The translations under genes and the position numbers were made by a program. A DNA stretch of 64,000 nucleotides, from the NCBI GenBank assembly GCA_026826555.1, contig JAKSZT010054215.1:26425103-26489102 (forward strand). The letters are read 5' to 3'. Positions within the stretch are counted from its first letter, which is position 1. Every line of letters starts with the position of its first letter. Positions 38,001 to 50,674 of this stretch are shown here, piece by piece. The notes below the pieces were generated by a model. That model did no database searches. It had not been told where the DNA came from and worked only from the letters and a program-made list of their open reading frames with translations. The DNA comes from Tolypeutes matacus (Eukaryota > Chordata > Mammalia > Cingulata > Chlamyphoridae).

Positions 38001-38790
38001 CCTAAGTAGGAGTCAGAATTCACTTATAAATCACTACACAAAATTAAAACATGCTTCATATCTTTCCTGCTTTCAACTGTCCATCAAGCCTCACAGCAAC
38101 CCTTCAAAGTTTTATGGGTCTCAATAGATCTCATAAAATAAATGTCTTTTTCTGTCAGGGATATTTTCAACTTTTAGCTGTATTTAACTTACCTTCATGG
38201 AAACTGGAACAATCATTGGGGAAAAAAAAGATGATAATCCCTTAGTTTAATCGTCTAACAAATATCATACCATGCTGAAGAGGTTCAAGAGTTACATTGA
38301 TTTGTGACTAGTTTGCACAAGTGTTTTAATAGCAGTTCTTTGTCTCCTGAGAATTAGTAGCTTGGGCAAGTGGTATTGGGCATCTTTAAAAAAAGATAAA
38401 ATCAATCTCAGCCTACAGGGGCAGAGCGTCTAGAGAAAGAAATTAGAGATGAAAGAAAACTTAGAGATCATTTACTCAAACATCCTACCATATGCATAAA
38501 TTCTGTCTACCTCTCTGAAAACATGTTCATCTAGAACCTGCTTGCATAATTCTAGGGACAAGGCAACTCATTTTACTTTTAGAAGGGCGGGTTGGAAATT
38601 CTCATTTAATTTGAGCTGCAATCTGTCTGCAGTTTCAACACAAAACATACACTTTTGTTCATCAGATAATAAACATATGGGGAGAGCTCCTGTGCATTGA
38701 GCCCTGAACTCAGTCGGTCTTTTGACACACAGGTTCACTCTTTTCCATGTGGTGAGGAAGTGAAAGCCCATGGGAAACGGAATGACTGAG
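35071..38790. other. Mostly unique AT-rich DNA
   Basis: No supported gene. The 120-codon minus frame at 37073-37435 has no family signature. Sequence complexity is ordinary. Confidence 0.4.
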
Positions 38791-38794
38791 AGGC

Positions 38795-38925
38795 AGCAGA
38801 GTGTCATGGTTCCACCATTTCATTTATAGGGTAGGGGAGGAGGGACAGTTAGTCAAGTCACTGGACCTCTCAGAACTACAGGCAGCAACAACACATCGGG
38901 GGTTTGTTTAGAGGATTCAACTTGC
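38795..38925 (+). mobile_element. Possible MIR SINE
   Basis: 'cagagtgtcatggttccac' and 'caagtcactggacctctcag' recall the left part of MIR, but the core is poorly kept. Confidence 0.4.
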
Positions 38926-39106
38926 AAATGAAATTGTTGGATAAGTTGGGGAAGCTACACAATGTAAATGCTGATTTTCATAGAATTTTGTACAGACTTC
39001 TTTGGTAAAACATAACATCTTGGGCTATAATAATTGACTTATTTAGCGGCTACCTGTGGGAGAAATTGGAACATACTGTCCTCTGAGTATCAAGAACTTA
39101 CTACAG

Positions 39107-39207
39107 GGAAACGGATATGGCTCAAGAGGTTCGGCATCCGTCTACCATATGGAGAGACCGGGGTTCGATCCCCGGTACCTCCCGGTAAAAAAAAAAAAAA
39201 AAAAAAA
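39107..39207 (+). mobile_element. Young monomeric DAS-type SINE (tRNA-like unit plus poly-A)
   Basis: Only the tRNA-like module (about 78 bp) is present, with intact A-box side ('tatggctcaagaggttcggc') and a perfect B box and T-arm ('ccggggttcgatccccggta'), followed by about 23 pure A residues. The duplication 'aagaacttactacag' is identical on both sides (39092-39106 and 39208-39222). The absence of a SINE body, pure tail and perfect duplication suggest recent insertion. It is not a true tRNA gene because of its poly-A tail and flanking duplication. Confidence 0.9.
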
Positions 39208-39222
39208 AAGAACTTACTACAG

Positions 39223-40309
39223 TCCCTGGCTTAACAAAAGTCTGTTCAATGAATCTTAATGAGCACTAATACAAGGATTCTCATAAAAGGTGATAATACT
39301 GAATGACGTAGGTAGTTTAGAAGAAGGAATGTTTCACTATAAAGATGAAATAATCAATCCATTTTTTTAGGTGAATAAAAGCTAATTTAATTGAGGAATG
39401 TTTTGAGATTTTCACAACCCCCTATGAATTCATTTTTGACATAATAAATATTAAGAATTCTGCAATGCTGAACTAAAAGGATAAATGACAGGACAAGGCT
39501 GAATGCATAATTTTGAGAGTTTTCACAAAAAGGGGATGAGTGAAATTATGTAGGGCTAGAAACTTAAAAGAGGTGGCACTTCAGAGAGGAAAGTTCAGAA
39601 ACTCAAGGGACAATACTAGGGGTTTGGGTAGACAGAAGAAACCACCTAGAGAACTGAACACATATAACCTTATCAACTGAATCCCTTATCAGTCCCACTT
39701 TATTTACTCTCCTAAATTGCACTTCAATCTGTCATTATGTGGTAATATCTGCTTTCAATCCAATATAACCTGGGATTTTGTTATATATAAGAGAAAAATT
39801 AAATAAGATCCATACCTTTAAGAAGTTTGCAGTTCACTAAATCAATAACAGTTAACTAAGTAAGGAATAAATAAAGATCATAGGAAACAAGAGTAGCCAA
39901 TATGCTTCAATGTTCAAACTTTTGCTTTGCACTATGGGCTCTAGAATTACAATATAAACAACCAAATTCTATAGGGACTTTTTCTTACAGGGAATTGAGC
40001 ACATATAAATATGTGCATAGGTATGTTAGGATAGGGTTGGAGTATTGCATATAGGTGGGAGAATAAAGAGACCTATGTGTATTTTCACAGTCTCTTTCAT
40101 CATTGTGCAATTGAGGGCATTAGAGAAGCTCTTCGGATTCTGAAGACACTGCTTTGTTCTTTTATTTTTATTCATTTTTTTATTTTATTTTATTTTTTTA
40201 GTTTTATACAAATTTATTAAAATGAGGCTATTTAATCTTGTATCATGAGTCATTACATATAATTGAAGCAGACTAAAATTTTCTACAGCATATTGCTAAT
40301 GTTGAGGAA
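39223..40309. other. Unique DNA, nothing recognised
   Basis: No frame or repeat I can support; a T-rich patch lies at 40157-40200. Confidence 0.35.
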
Positions 40310-40450
40310 AGATCACTGTACTGGGAATTAAGATCTCTGTGTTCTACTCTGGTCTCCACTACTAACTTGCTGTGAGACCTTGAACAAATAAAAGAATCCT
40401 TAGCTTTAATTACCTGTAAAATGACGTTCTCTAGGGTCTTTTCTTTTTAC
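40310..40450 (+). mobile_element. MIR SINE
   Basis: 'actaacttgctgtgagacct' followed by 'tgaacaaat' and 'tacctgtaaaatgacg' matches the MIR pattern of 'agctgtgtgaccttgggcaa' and 'catctgtaaaatgg'. Confidence 0.75.
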
Positions 40451-40784
40451 CTAGAAGACTTGTATTGTATATCCGATGACTATCTAATACTAACGATTGA
40501 AAGTGGCAAATTTTAGGTGGAATCTTTCTACCTCTCAGGTGCTGTGTGCTCATAGCCAGGTTGCTGCAGACCTCTGCTTCCACCTCCATGATAAGGGGGC
40601 ACCTGGACTATAGCCCCCATCTCTGGTCTCCACGTGGATTTAACAGTCTGAAATTCTTTTCTGTCATTCCAGTAATAATGGTATTCATAAATATAGTCTC
40701 ATCAGTCTCATTGTCTAAATTATTCATGGAGAATTCAAAACACAAGATTACTATTCTTATTATTTAAAAGAAAACATCTTTGCC

Positions 40785-41205
40785 AGTTCCTAGGGCTGCC
40801 ATAACAAAATTACTGCAAACAGGAGACTTAAATCAAACAGAAATACATTCTCTCACATTTATGAGGCTAGAAGTCCAAAATCAAGCTGTAACCAGGGCCA
40901 TGCTCTCTTTGAAACACTGAGGAAGACTCTTTCCTTGCCTCTTCCATATTCTAGTGGCCCCAGGCACTCCTGGCTTATGTCAGCACAACTTAATCTCTGC
41001 CTCTGTCTTCCATTAGGCTTCTTCTCTTTGTCTCTGTATCCTCTCCTCTTCTTATAAGGATACCGAAGGGCCCACCCTAATCCCGTATGATCTCCTCTTG
41101 GCTTATTTACACTTGCAAAGACCCTATTTCCAAATTATGTAATATTCTGAGTTTCCAGGTAGACCTGAATTTTAGGGGTCATTTCCTGCACCAGGAATGG
41201 GGAAA
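40785..41205 (-). mobile_element. MaLR (MLT1/MST-like) solo LTR, antisense
   Basis: The + strand reads the reverse of a MaLR LTR: 'gggctgccataacaaaatta', 'gaggctagaagtccaaaatc', 'cctcttcttataaggatacc' and 'gacctgaattttagggg'. Internal sequence is absent, so it is a solo LTR. Terminal duplication not identifiable. Non-coding. Confidence 0.75.
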
Positions 41206-41221
41206 GGAGATAGTGTGGTGA

Positions 41222-41226
<5 letters not shown>

Positions 41227-41252
<26 letters not shown>
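41227..41252. repeat. (GT)n microsatellite
   Basis: An uninterrupted GT run of about 26 bases. Confidence 0.95.
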
Positions 41253-43118
41253 TCTCAAAGATCATGTATCTATATTTGTTCTAACTTTTTTTCCCAAGTA
41301 AATAAGTGGGCCAAGATACAATAAGTCTATTCAATGTTCCATAACTAACTCTTCCAAAATCACTTCAGAGGAATATCCTGTTGGATATATTTTTCAGATA
41401 AGTAACATTATGGTTAATACACTGAAAATTAAAATAATATATATTGTAATAAAAACATCGTCATTTTGAGGGGGAATTTGTTTGAAACAAACTCCTCTCT
41501 ATTCCTTCACCATCTCTAATGGTAAATATTTATAAGGATTTATCACATCATTTTAAGAGACTCTGAACATTGGAGATGTTCTTTATTATGCAGTATCTGA
41601 AAAAAATTCATTTTCTAGGTAGCCAAAGTGATGTCATCCTGGTAGGTGATAAAGGTACACCTGCTTAATTTTTTTAAAATTCATGTAGAGAAAACTGTAG
41701 TGTTTTACCACTTACAAGTCATTTCAAACCTGACTGTAAATATTGCATTGCTGTGAGAATTGAGCATGACCAATGGGAATGCAATTTGTTTTCAACAAAG
41801 GCTGCTTTAAGAACATATATAAATGTTATTGAAAATTTCTTCATACACAATTCATGCCTTTCTGCTTCCTAATAGGATGATTAATTTTTATATAAACAAT
41901 ACATAAAGAAGACTAACATTTTTAAGCTAATAGAAACATAAACATTTGCGTACGAAATCCTTTATCATCTATAATGTTTATATCATCACTTAACAATGAC
42001 CTCTTAATTTTTTATAGATTTTACAGATGAAAATACAATATATTGTAATGAAAATATAAGAACTGGATGAAGGTGCCTAATTGAGAAGTTTTTCATTTTT
42101 AAAATGTGTGAATTTTTCACATAGAACATCTTTCTTTAATATGGTTTTAGTTATGTCTGCAGAGAAGCAGGTCTTGATTTCAAAAATAGAATTAAAAAAT
42201 CTATCAATCATCTGAACATTTGCAGCATAATTATAACACATTGTCTTGCAGCACATAAACTTTCTGTTTTATCTTTCAATAATAATTGCATAAACTAAGA
42301 GGAAAGTTTGACTTTTTTATAGAAACACCTAGAAATTTAAAATGTCCATACCATCTCTGGAATTTCCCCATGTGGTAGCTAATTTTGCTCAAATTTGCTT
42401 TCTTTATACAGTGCTCAGGCTCTAATTCTTTACATTTTATATTCTTTAATGTTCAAGATGCTTCAAATTATTTTTGGTATAGATGGTGTATAAATAAAAC
42501 CCTGAGTACAATGTTCATTAACTAACCAGGAAACACTAAAAAACAAATTACCTAAATTCCTCTACTGACTTAAAAAGTTGTAAATATTGGCATCTCTGCT
42601 GGTTAAATAGCTTGAGCTCCTTGCTGGGCAATAGTGATAAGAAGAGGAAACTGTTATATCGCTAAAAGGAAAGGCATTAGGCTAAGTAATAAGTATATGA
42701 AAGTTTAGGAATATTTGTCATGCCATGTTAGAAACAGAATGTAGGAATTCATGAGAGACACAGGAAAAATAGAAAAGTAGATAGAACTTGGCCAGTTTTT
42801 AGATGCTTGTGATCCTGAGGATCTTGTTAGCTACCTACACTGTACATAGATGGAATAAGTCAACTCTAACAGAGTGCTCCCTTGATTCTGAGCCATGTGG
42901 GCCCCACTGCCCATGGCCTCATTATACACCTCACCTGGTCTGATATTTAAGGTGTTATGCTGAGAAAACCTACATAGAAGGATAGAGACTAGTCAAGGAC
43001 CAAGAAACAAGTGATTTCATAAGCTCTACCTTAGGAAATATCTCAGTAGACTCTGGCAGTGGTTATCAGTTATATAGTCAATGGTGATGTCACAAGGTGA
43101 TGATCTTAGGTTGGTAAT

Positions 43119-43137
43119 AAAAAAAAAAAAAAAAAAA
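43119..43137. repeat. Poly-A tract
   Basis: Nineteen A residues; no retrocopy could be recognised upstream. Confidence 0.9.
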
Positions 43138-43539
43138 GTGGTTGTACCAAACCTGCGAGATAAAGAATTTCCTAGAAACTCTACAGTGTTTTTTCCATTT
43201 TGCCTTATCTAATTCAACCTGGCAGCCATTGTGCATGTAATGATACAGCAAAACTGAAAGCCATAGAGACATTGCCCTGGTAGGAACTTTAAGTACTGGC
43301 ATTGCTTCTTAAAAAGAGGGGTAGCAAAGACAGAAATGGGCGTGAACAGTCCTTGCATTTTGTTTTTACCTTCAAAATGTTGCTTCTGGTATAAAATATC
43401 AGATATGCATTTTTTTAAACCTGCCTACAAATGTCCTACTAAAATTAGAGGAGATATATATATAAAAGTGTAATAACAGCTCCGAAAAATATTGGGGTGG
43501 CTGGATGGGTAGGCCCCAATGAGCAGATAGTTTGTATAG

Positions 43540-44360
43540 CTATCTGGAAGAGAGAAAATGGGTGTGATCAAAGATCAAAGAAATAATAGAGAAAAATTAC
43601 CCTAGAATTGAAAATAAAACAGCATTCTTCAAAATAAAGTAGTTAATTTCAGGACTCCAAAGAGTTACAGAAGATCCTTAAATCTTCCATAAAGGAAAGC
43701 TAGTTTTCTTCAGAGGAATGAGTATCAGATTGGCATTATCTCTCTCTCATCAGCAATGCTGAATACCATTGACAATAAAGTAGCATCTTCCAAGTTCTGA
43801 GGGAAATCATTTTAAACTTCAAATCTACTTTCAACCCCACTATTAACTAGGTATGGCAGCAAAATAATGACATTTTGATATAGACAAGGATTCAAAACTT
43901 TTGCTTTCCAAATACCTTTCTGAAACCTTATTTATGGAAGTAAAAGAGAAAGAAAAAGTGAGAGAGAAAGAGAATAAATGCAAGCAGAATGGAAGAGATA
44001 AGTGGAGACTAAACCATAAAAAAACAAACAAACAAACAAAACAAAACAAAAAAAAACACTAATGGACTAGAAGTACAAGGGGAAAAAAAGTCCTGGATGA
44101 CAGCTTGACAGCTATGGGGCAAAACTAAAATGTTATCAACACAAAGTAGTGAGCCAGAGAACGCCAAAGGAAAAAAAACAACAAAAAACCTTTAATAATA
44201 TAGTTTTTCACTTTAAGTATAGTATATGATGAAGAAATGTTTCAACTTAGTAATAAGGTGAAGGCATGTTATTCTATTCTTTTTTTAAAAAGGAAGTTCT
44301 AAAATATCAATTAAAAATTCCAGGAGAAGAAATGAGGAAATTCACAGTCAAAGAATACAG
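43540..44360 (+). mobile_element. L1/HAL1 remnant: ORF1 C-terminal part and beyond
   Basis: Broken + strand remnant with the ORF1 C-terminal pattern: 'gaaaaattaccctagaattg' (K-L-P-R-I-E), 'tttcttcagaggaatgagta' (F-F-R-G), 'agttctgagggaaatcattt' and 'tatggcagcaaaataatgac'. These are motifs of the ORF1 C-terminal domain of old L1M/HAL1. Frames are interrupted many times and the 5' part is missing. An (AAAC)n tract (44026-44056) is embedded. HAL1 and L1M cannot be separated without alignment. Confidence 0.6.
44026..44056. repeat. (AAAC)n microsatellite
   Basis: Repeated aaac units followed by an A-rich end. Confidence 0.85.
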
Positions 44361-45839
44361 CAAATTAAAGTAAATTTTGGTGGCAAGTTGAGACTCTATT
44401 GCATCCATGCTTGAGAGTCACTTGCTTGTGCAAATGGATTAAATTTCCTTTTCAATGGGTCCAATTATAATACTTGGCTCTGCAGAGAATAATAACTAGA
44501 TAATTATGAAATAGCAATGTATTGTTTATTTGTTTACTGGGTTTCAGTTTTACAATTAATCTATAAGTATGGTTGACAAAGAACATGTAATAATGTAAAA
44601 ATACATGAATAGTTAATAGAAGATACCATAAAGTTGATGAAGTTTAAGCAAATGTATAACCATGCATAATCCATGCATAATTAAAGCAGTTTTCTGAAAA
44701 CCACTTTTGACACTAATACCTCACATTAAAAAAGCCTTTATTATGATATACCTTATATATGTTGCTTTTCCTTTATGAGAAGTGCATTCTCAACCTAATT
44801 TTCTACTAATGATCCAAACGTGAAGTGAGTATGGAAAAACTATCAACTGGGTGTTGCCTGAAAGCAATTATCAAACTCGGTTAAGTTGAAAACGTGGCCC
44901 TCCCCACTCTTGAGTGACTTCCACACTAATTACAGGGCAATGATTTGTTCACAGCGGAAACCCTATTTCTAAAAGAAACATATTAACAGCAGCTCCAATC
45001 ATAGTGTTTAAGAGATAAATATTGTTTGTCAATAATTCTCAATTATATTGCATACTTTAAAATCACTGCCTAAGTAGTTTATTAAGATAGGAACATTTTA
45101 TAGAGTTCACCACATACATATGCACCCCACATACACATGCCTGATTGAGTGTTTGCATATTTCCTCCACAGTTTGAAGTTCTTTCCATGCAAAGACTTTT
45201 CGAAAAGGTAAACATTTTGACTGTAAAAATTGTCTTTGCAGAGCAGGTCTAACTCAGCTCACTGCCATATGAAAAAATTAAGTGCAGGAGGCAGTGAAAA
45301 ATGACCAGTCATTTCTTTTCTCCCAGCTGATACATATCTTATTTATTCTCCCTTGTGCTGTACCATGCCCTATTTTGTCTTCTGCCTCAATTAAAATGTA
45401 AATTTCTGCAGCTCATCTTTATAATACCAAACTGCTCTAGGCAGGGGAATTTAAACTGCTTTTAATAAAACCAACCACAGATGCTGAAATAAGATTTCTC
45501 CCAAAGTCTTTGAAATCTATATGGGTAATGGTATCCTGGCTCTTCTGTAGTTACGCCTTGGCTACAAACATTCAGATAAAAGGAAGAGAAGGTGAGCTGC
45601 GCATTTTAATATTACTACATATGCAAACTTGTAGCTAAGGCAATGACCCACCTTTCCTTTTGGACATTTTATAGCAATCAGTCCTTTTTCTTTTGTAAAA
45701 GATAAATGTTGGTCACATTCAGAATTTATAGCCTCAAAATGCCACTGCCCATTTTGCCAGATAGGGTAACAATTTAATAGGTGGATTCAAAATTAAAGTC
45801 AAGTTTGCAAAAATGTCTTCTGGATTTTCATTTTAGCTT
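44361..45839. other. Unique DNA, nothing recognised
   Basis: No ORF or repeat I can support. Composition is less AT-extreme than in neighbouring stretches, but conservation cannot be assessed. Confidence 0.35.
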
Positions 45840-46078
45840 GCTGGTCTGACTCTTCAGTTTAAATCTTTCAGGGTCTCCCTCTATAAAACTTACTGCTCTC
45901 TCCATCTTGAAAACTCCTCTGCTTTCTTTTTTAACTCTTATGCTTCTCTCAAGTCTTAACTTCAGTGTCTTCTTCTCCAGGAAGCATTACCTGGGGTGGT
46001 CAAAGAGTCCATTTGCCTCTTGCCTCTGCCTTCCCCAGCATTCCCTGGTTGTTCTCTCATTCCCCATATCAGAATGGT
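45840..46078 (+). mobile_element. Possible L2 fragment
   Basis: 'tcaagtcttaacttcagtgt' followed by 'ctccaggaagcattacctgg' resembles the L2 pattern around 'ctcagagaggccttccctg'. Diverged; low certainty. Confidence 0.4.
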
Positions 46079-46081
46079 CAT

Positions 46082-46688
46082 TGTAATAGTCAGCCAAAGG
46101 GGTGCTGATGCAAAATACCAGAAATCGGTCAGTTCCCATAAAGGGTATTTATTTGGGGCAGAAGCTCACAGCCACCAGGCCACAAAGCATACGTTTCCTC
46201 CCTCACCAAAGTCTGTTGCCACGTGTTGGAACAAGGCAGCTGCCGATGCTTGCCTGGGTTTAGGCTTCCTGGGTTCCTCTCCTCCAGGGGCTGTGTTTCT
46301 CTCCTGGCCCAGCTCCTGTCTCCTCCACAAGGTCAGCTGTAGACCATGAGGCTCTCGAGGCTCCACCTCTCTCCACAAGACCAGCTGTGAACTGTCAGGC
46401 AAATGGCTCATCTTTCCTCCCAGAGCCCCCTCTCCTTTTTCATGACCAAGGTCCTCCGTATGCCCATTCCCCTGAGCTCCAGCACCAACACTCCAACATC
46501 AGAACTACTACAACTCTGTCCTTTGCCGTGCCTTCTATATTTGATTCACCACCCACCAATGGGTGGGGTTCAATGCCCTACTGATGTGGCCCAGTCAATG
46601 CCCTAATCATAACTTAATCATGCCCAGATTAACAGACCAGTTTACAAGCATAATCCAATATCTATTTTTGGAATTCATAACTATATCA
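46082..46688 (-). mobile_element. MaLR-like solo LTR, antisense, lineage-specific type
   Basis: In reverse the segment begins 'tgatatagttatgaattcc' and ends 'ttggctgactattaca', so it has TG...CA ends. Near the 3' end 'ccccaaataaatacc' supplies a polyadenylation signal, followed by 'ctggtattttgcatcagcac', which parallels the end of known MaLR LTRs. About 607 bp, GC-richer than its surroundings, with no internal retroviral sequence. I found no 5-bp duplication with these borders, so the ends may be off by a few bases. The 117-codon frame at 45996-46349 is incidental. Confidence 0.6.
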
Positions 46689-47037
46689 AACTGCCAAACT
46701 GCTATAGCCATATTACTTCTGATCCAACCTAGGACACTTTAGAGAGTAAAAGGCGGTGTCTACCAGATAGGACTGCATTAACCAGGACTCTTCTAGGCAA
46801 ATCAGGACATATAGACAATCCACTAGTCATATAGACAGTTTAAGGTTATCATGGGATGGTGGAAGAAGAGGGCATATGCTGGAATGTGTCAACAGAGAAG
46901 ACATAGCAAAGTGTATGGCTGACAGGCTTCCAGTCTTCACAAAGCCCATAACTTTGTAATGTTCCAACCATCTATAAAGGAAATAATTTCTCTTCTCTGG
47001 TCATAAATGCTTAACATTGGTCTGCATTTATCTAAGT

Positions 47038-47271
47038 CAGTGGTTTTCACCTGATGGCGACTTTTCTGAGGGTGTGGAGGAGTAGGGGAATTTGGCAATG
47101 CCAAGAGACATTTTTTGCTGGTACAACTTGGTGAGGGGCCACTACCTGGCATCTAGTGGATAGAGACCAGGGATGCTGCTAAACTTCCTGCAAACACACA
47201 GAACAGCTCCCCACGACAAAGAATCATTTGGCCCCAAATGTCAATAGTGCCAATGCTGAAAAACCTTGCTG
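47038..47271 (+). mobile_element. MER5A-like hAT-Charlie element
   Basis: Starts 'cagtggttttcacctgatgg' and contains 'ggcaatgccaagagacattt', 'gcatctagtggatagagacc' and 'gggatgctgctaaacttcct', ending 'gctgaaaaaccttgctg'. These match my recollection of MER5A in order. Slightly longer than the usual 189 bp because of small insertions. Confidence 0.75.
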
Positions 47272-49358
47272 GAGAAACAAGTAATATAGTAAATAGACAG
47301 GAAGGGTAAAGGACAAAGGCAGAAGAAGAAATGCAATGTTCAGGTTTACCGCATCCACCACACGGCCATGTGGCAAGAAGCATCCTCGGGTGAGGAACAC
47401 TTAGTTTCACAAATACCCTGGGGTTACCTTGTGCATTGCTTGGGTTTTCTCATTACTTATTATTGAGAAAATAGCTGCAAATGAAAGATGAAGTCTATGT
47501 CTAGACTCTCCTTTAAATATTTCACAACTGAAAGCAAAAATAAGGATCTAGACAGAACTAAATATTTCACTTCCTTTCCTTTTTAATTCCCTCTTCCCAC
47601 CACTACCAAGTCTTCCTGAAACTATCTTGGAAAATCCTTTGTAAGAACATCTGATTTCAACCATATCATTCAAATTTCTTACCTCCAAATGTGGCTTATG
47701 ATTTCTTACCTCCCACTGTTTGATGCTTCTTGCCTCCATTTTGTATATCTGAATCCTATTTTTTGCCCCAAACCCTGCTTAAATTTTACTTTCTCCCAAC
47801 TCTTCTCTTCATTGCATTTCCATGATATTTGTTTATTTCATTAATCAGTTACTTTTATTGATAATTATCTTTTAATGTGCATAATCCCAATTTCCCAAGA
47901 TAGTAAATACTTAAGGGTAAATATAACTTTAGATTAAAAAATATGTTTACTTTAGTTATCTTACATGTGGTGAATTATCCATAAGTCTTTGCATATTTAC
48001 TCAAGAAATATTATTTACTGATTGTTTGGAACATTCATTGTGCCACTCCCACTCACATCTGTTAATCAATAAATATATATTGTTGATAACACTTAATGGA
48101 GGCATAACTATAACTAAATTAGCTCCTGGTGAATACAGCTTTCTTCTTTCAACTGGAACACTTTTTCCCCCAGCCTGAACCAAGGGAGAAAAGGAAATAG
48201 ACATGCCAAATCATTAGGGAAAAAGTTTTCAGAAGATTCATTCTTGTTGCCAATCCCTGCATCAAAGTTCAGAGCCTACAAGGATGTAGAGAACTTGAGA
48301 GCTGGATTCAGAGGCTGGATCAAATATAAGGCACAGAGAAAGTTGGCACTTTAACAGATATATGAAAAAGAAAAGAAATGTTAAAAAGATTCAAGTTTTA
48401 ATGAAATACTACTTTGAGTACTATTTTTAAACCGAGATTGTGGGAGTAAACTTGCAGGTCCACAAGTTCAGTAGATTTTGGTTGTCTTGTTTTCTAAAGC
48501 TTTCACTGTAATTGGTTTCCAAAACAAATTTTTTTACAGTTATAAATTTTTATATTTTGTTCTGAAAATGTGCAATTAAAACATAGTTTTGTGGAATAAA
48601 TCTTGAATTCCTTGGCCAATATTTCTCAATATTAAGACTACATATGCTACTGAGGATCTGAACATTTTTCTTAAAGAGGTTCTGTACAGGCTCAAATTTG
48701 GAATTTGCTGGCTTATAATAAATATTTATGAACATTATTAGTCTCTTTAATGAATAATAATTGTAACACATTTTAACTCTGATGTAATTTGGAGGTTTGT
48801 GACTTATTGATGCAAAAGTCAGATTATACTAATTTTCTTCAACTGATATTCCTTGATATGGCCTATTCATTTGTGAGTTCCTAATTCATGAGATAAATGA
48901 GTTAATTTTCACCAGCCTATCAGCTCTGATTATTTTAGCCAAGGGAAGTTCAACCATCCATTGAATGTTTAATTGACAAAGGGTGTACATGCATTAATCT
49001 GGGAAGATACAAGAGTTTCTAATTTTTAAAAGCCCATAATTTGTTTTACTTTATAACTATTTTTTGTATTTCAATCTCACAATTTTTTAATATTTTTTTC
49101 TGAGAACTGTTATTGAAAATAAAATTATCACAACATAGTTGAACTCCAACTCTTTTCTCTACTCCTCAACTTCTTGTGGAGATGATCACTTAGAAAAGGC
49201 AAACAAGAGGATTATTAAGGAAGGAAAATCACTAGATTTAAATATGACTTGATCCAGATAACCGGGCCCTAAATATTCTAGAGTTGAATAGGATTCTGTG
49301 GCGATATTCATAAGCACAAATATGAATTTTTAAGTAGAATTTTAAAGAACCCTCCTCT
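47272..49358. other. AT-rich unique DNA, nothing recognised
   Basis: No supported gene or repeat. Confidence 0.4.
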
Positions 49359-49579
49359 AAAAAGCTCCAGCTGAGACAACCATCAAGATGGTGGCAGAGT
49401 AAGAAGCTCCTAGAATCAGCTCCTGCTACATGGCAGTTAGTAATCACCCAGAGCTATCTAAAGCACTTGTTTGGGGGTTCCAGGGGACCAGAAGAGCATC
49501 CTGCAACATCCTTGAAAGAATGGAAGGAGGAGACTTCCCATCTGCAGAGAAGATTCCTAAGTAGAGCACTCCACACCAT

Positions 49580-50375
49580 GGAGGCCAGTGCTTATCCTCC
49601 ACTGGCAGCACAAGCCGCCTTGGGAGCTATTCCTTGACCGGAATTGGAAGTTCCACTTCCCGAAAACAGGGGAGGAAGAGACGGTTGGGCACCAATTTCA
49701 GCTACTGATTAGTAAATCTGGCAGGCTAAAGTATAATCCTAAGAACAGGTAAAGTTTGAACCTGTCCAAGTCAGAAAGAGGCCAGTAGCCTCCATCTTAA
49801 CTCCGCGCCTGACACGAGAGGAAGTAGGGCTGACTGAAAATCACAGTGCTGGTAAGGACCAGCTTCTTTCCATCTAGAACAGATTGCCACTCTAGCCTAA
49901 GCCCCAGGCACCTCAGGCAAGGAGGAAGCTGGGGGGAGCTGTGCCAGCCTCTCCGGGAAACTACAGGCCATGCCGTAGAGGCCCGTGATGATCCTACTTT
50001 GGCAGCCCAAGCCACCCCAGGAGCTATTCTGTGGCAGGAATTGGAAGTTCCATATCCCCAAAATGGGAGGAAGAGACGGTTGGCCATCAATTTCAGCCAC
50101 TGATTAGTAAATTTGGCAGGTTAAAGTATAACCCTAAGAACAGCTGAAGTGTGAACTTGTACAAGTCAAAAAGAGGCCAGTAGCTGCCATTTTGAATTCA
50201 CCCCCAGCATTAGGAGAAGCCAGGCTGACTGAAAATCACAGTGATGGTAGAGACCAGTTACTTTCACCCAGATTGGCCAGCAGCCCTAGTGTAGGCTTCA
50301 GCCCCACCTCTAGCAGGGAGGAAACTGGTGGGACCTGCACCAGCCTATCCAGGTAACCGCAGGTACATTTGGCTG
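49580..50375 (+). repeat. Two tandem 397-bp monomers in the L1-B 5' UTR
   Basis: Unit 1 is about 49580-49977 and unit 2 about 49978-50375. For example 'gaattggaag' occurs at 49641 and 50038, 'gaagagacggttgg' and 'ctgactgaaaatcacagtg' recur at the same spacing. Units are visibly similar but diverged (roughly one change in seven). In mouse L1 such monomers are promoters; a promoter role here is inference. Confidence 0.85.
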
Positions 50376-50674
50376 GTACAGACTGAGTAATCAAAAGTGT
50401 ACTGGGGCAACTGCAGTCATCTTGGACCTGCACTGCCTACATTGCTGCCCACACTTGAAGTTTCATCCATGCCCCAGGCAGGGGAGAAAGAGGCGTGAAG
50501 TTTCGTCATTCTCTCTGGACAACTACAGTATAGGCCTACATGACTTGGATTATTCCACACAGCTGTGGCTCTGTCCCTACCCCTGGCAAAGGAGAAAGTT
50601 GGGAGAAGCTTCATTGATCTTTGTGGCAATGAGGGCAGCCTGAGCCTCCACAGCTTATAGTACCAACTACATCC

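Larger units (their letters stand above)
41206..43539. other. Mostly unique AT-rich DNA with a GT microsatellite
   Basis: No supported gene. A GT repeat lies at 41227-41252 and an A tract at 43119-43137. Confidence 0.4.

Noticed and set aside
39107..39184. A tRNA gene (good A and B boxes, stable T arm)
   Set aside because: It has a poly-A tail and a 15-bp duplication, and the same head recurs in all the SINEs of the window.
45996..46584. GC-rich frames as exons of a host gene
   Set aside because: They fall within a MaLR-like LTR in antisense and have no conserved domain or splice signals.
49797..50103. Overlapping frames on both strands as an L1 ORF0-like gene
   Set aside because: They lie within the monomer repeat, are not shared by both units, and have no known ORF0 similarity that I can see.
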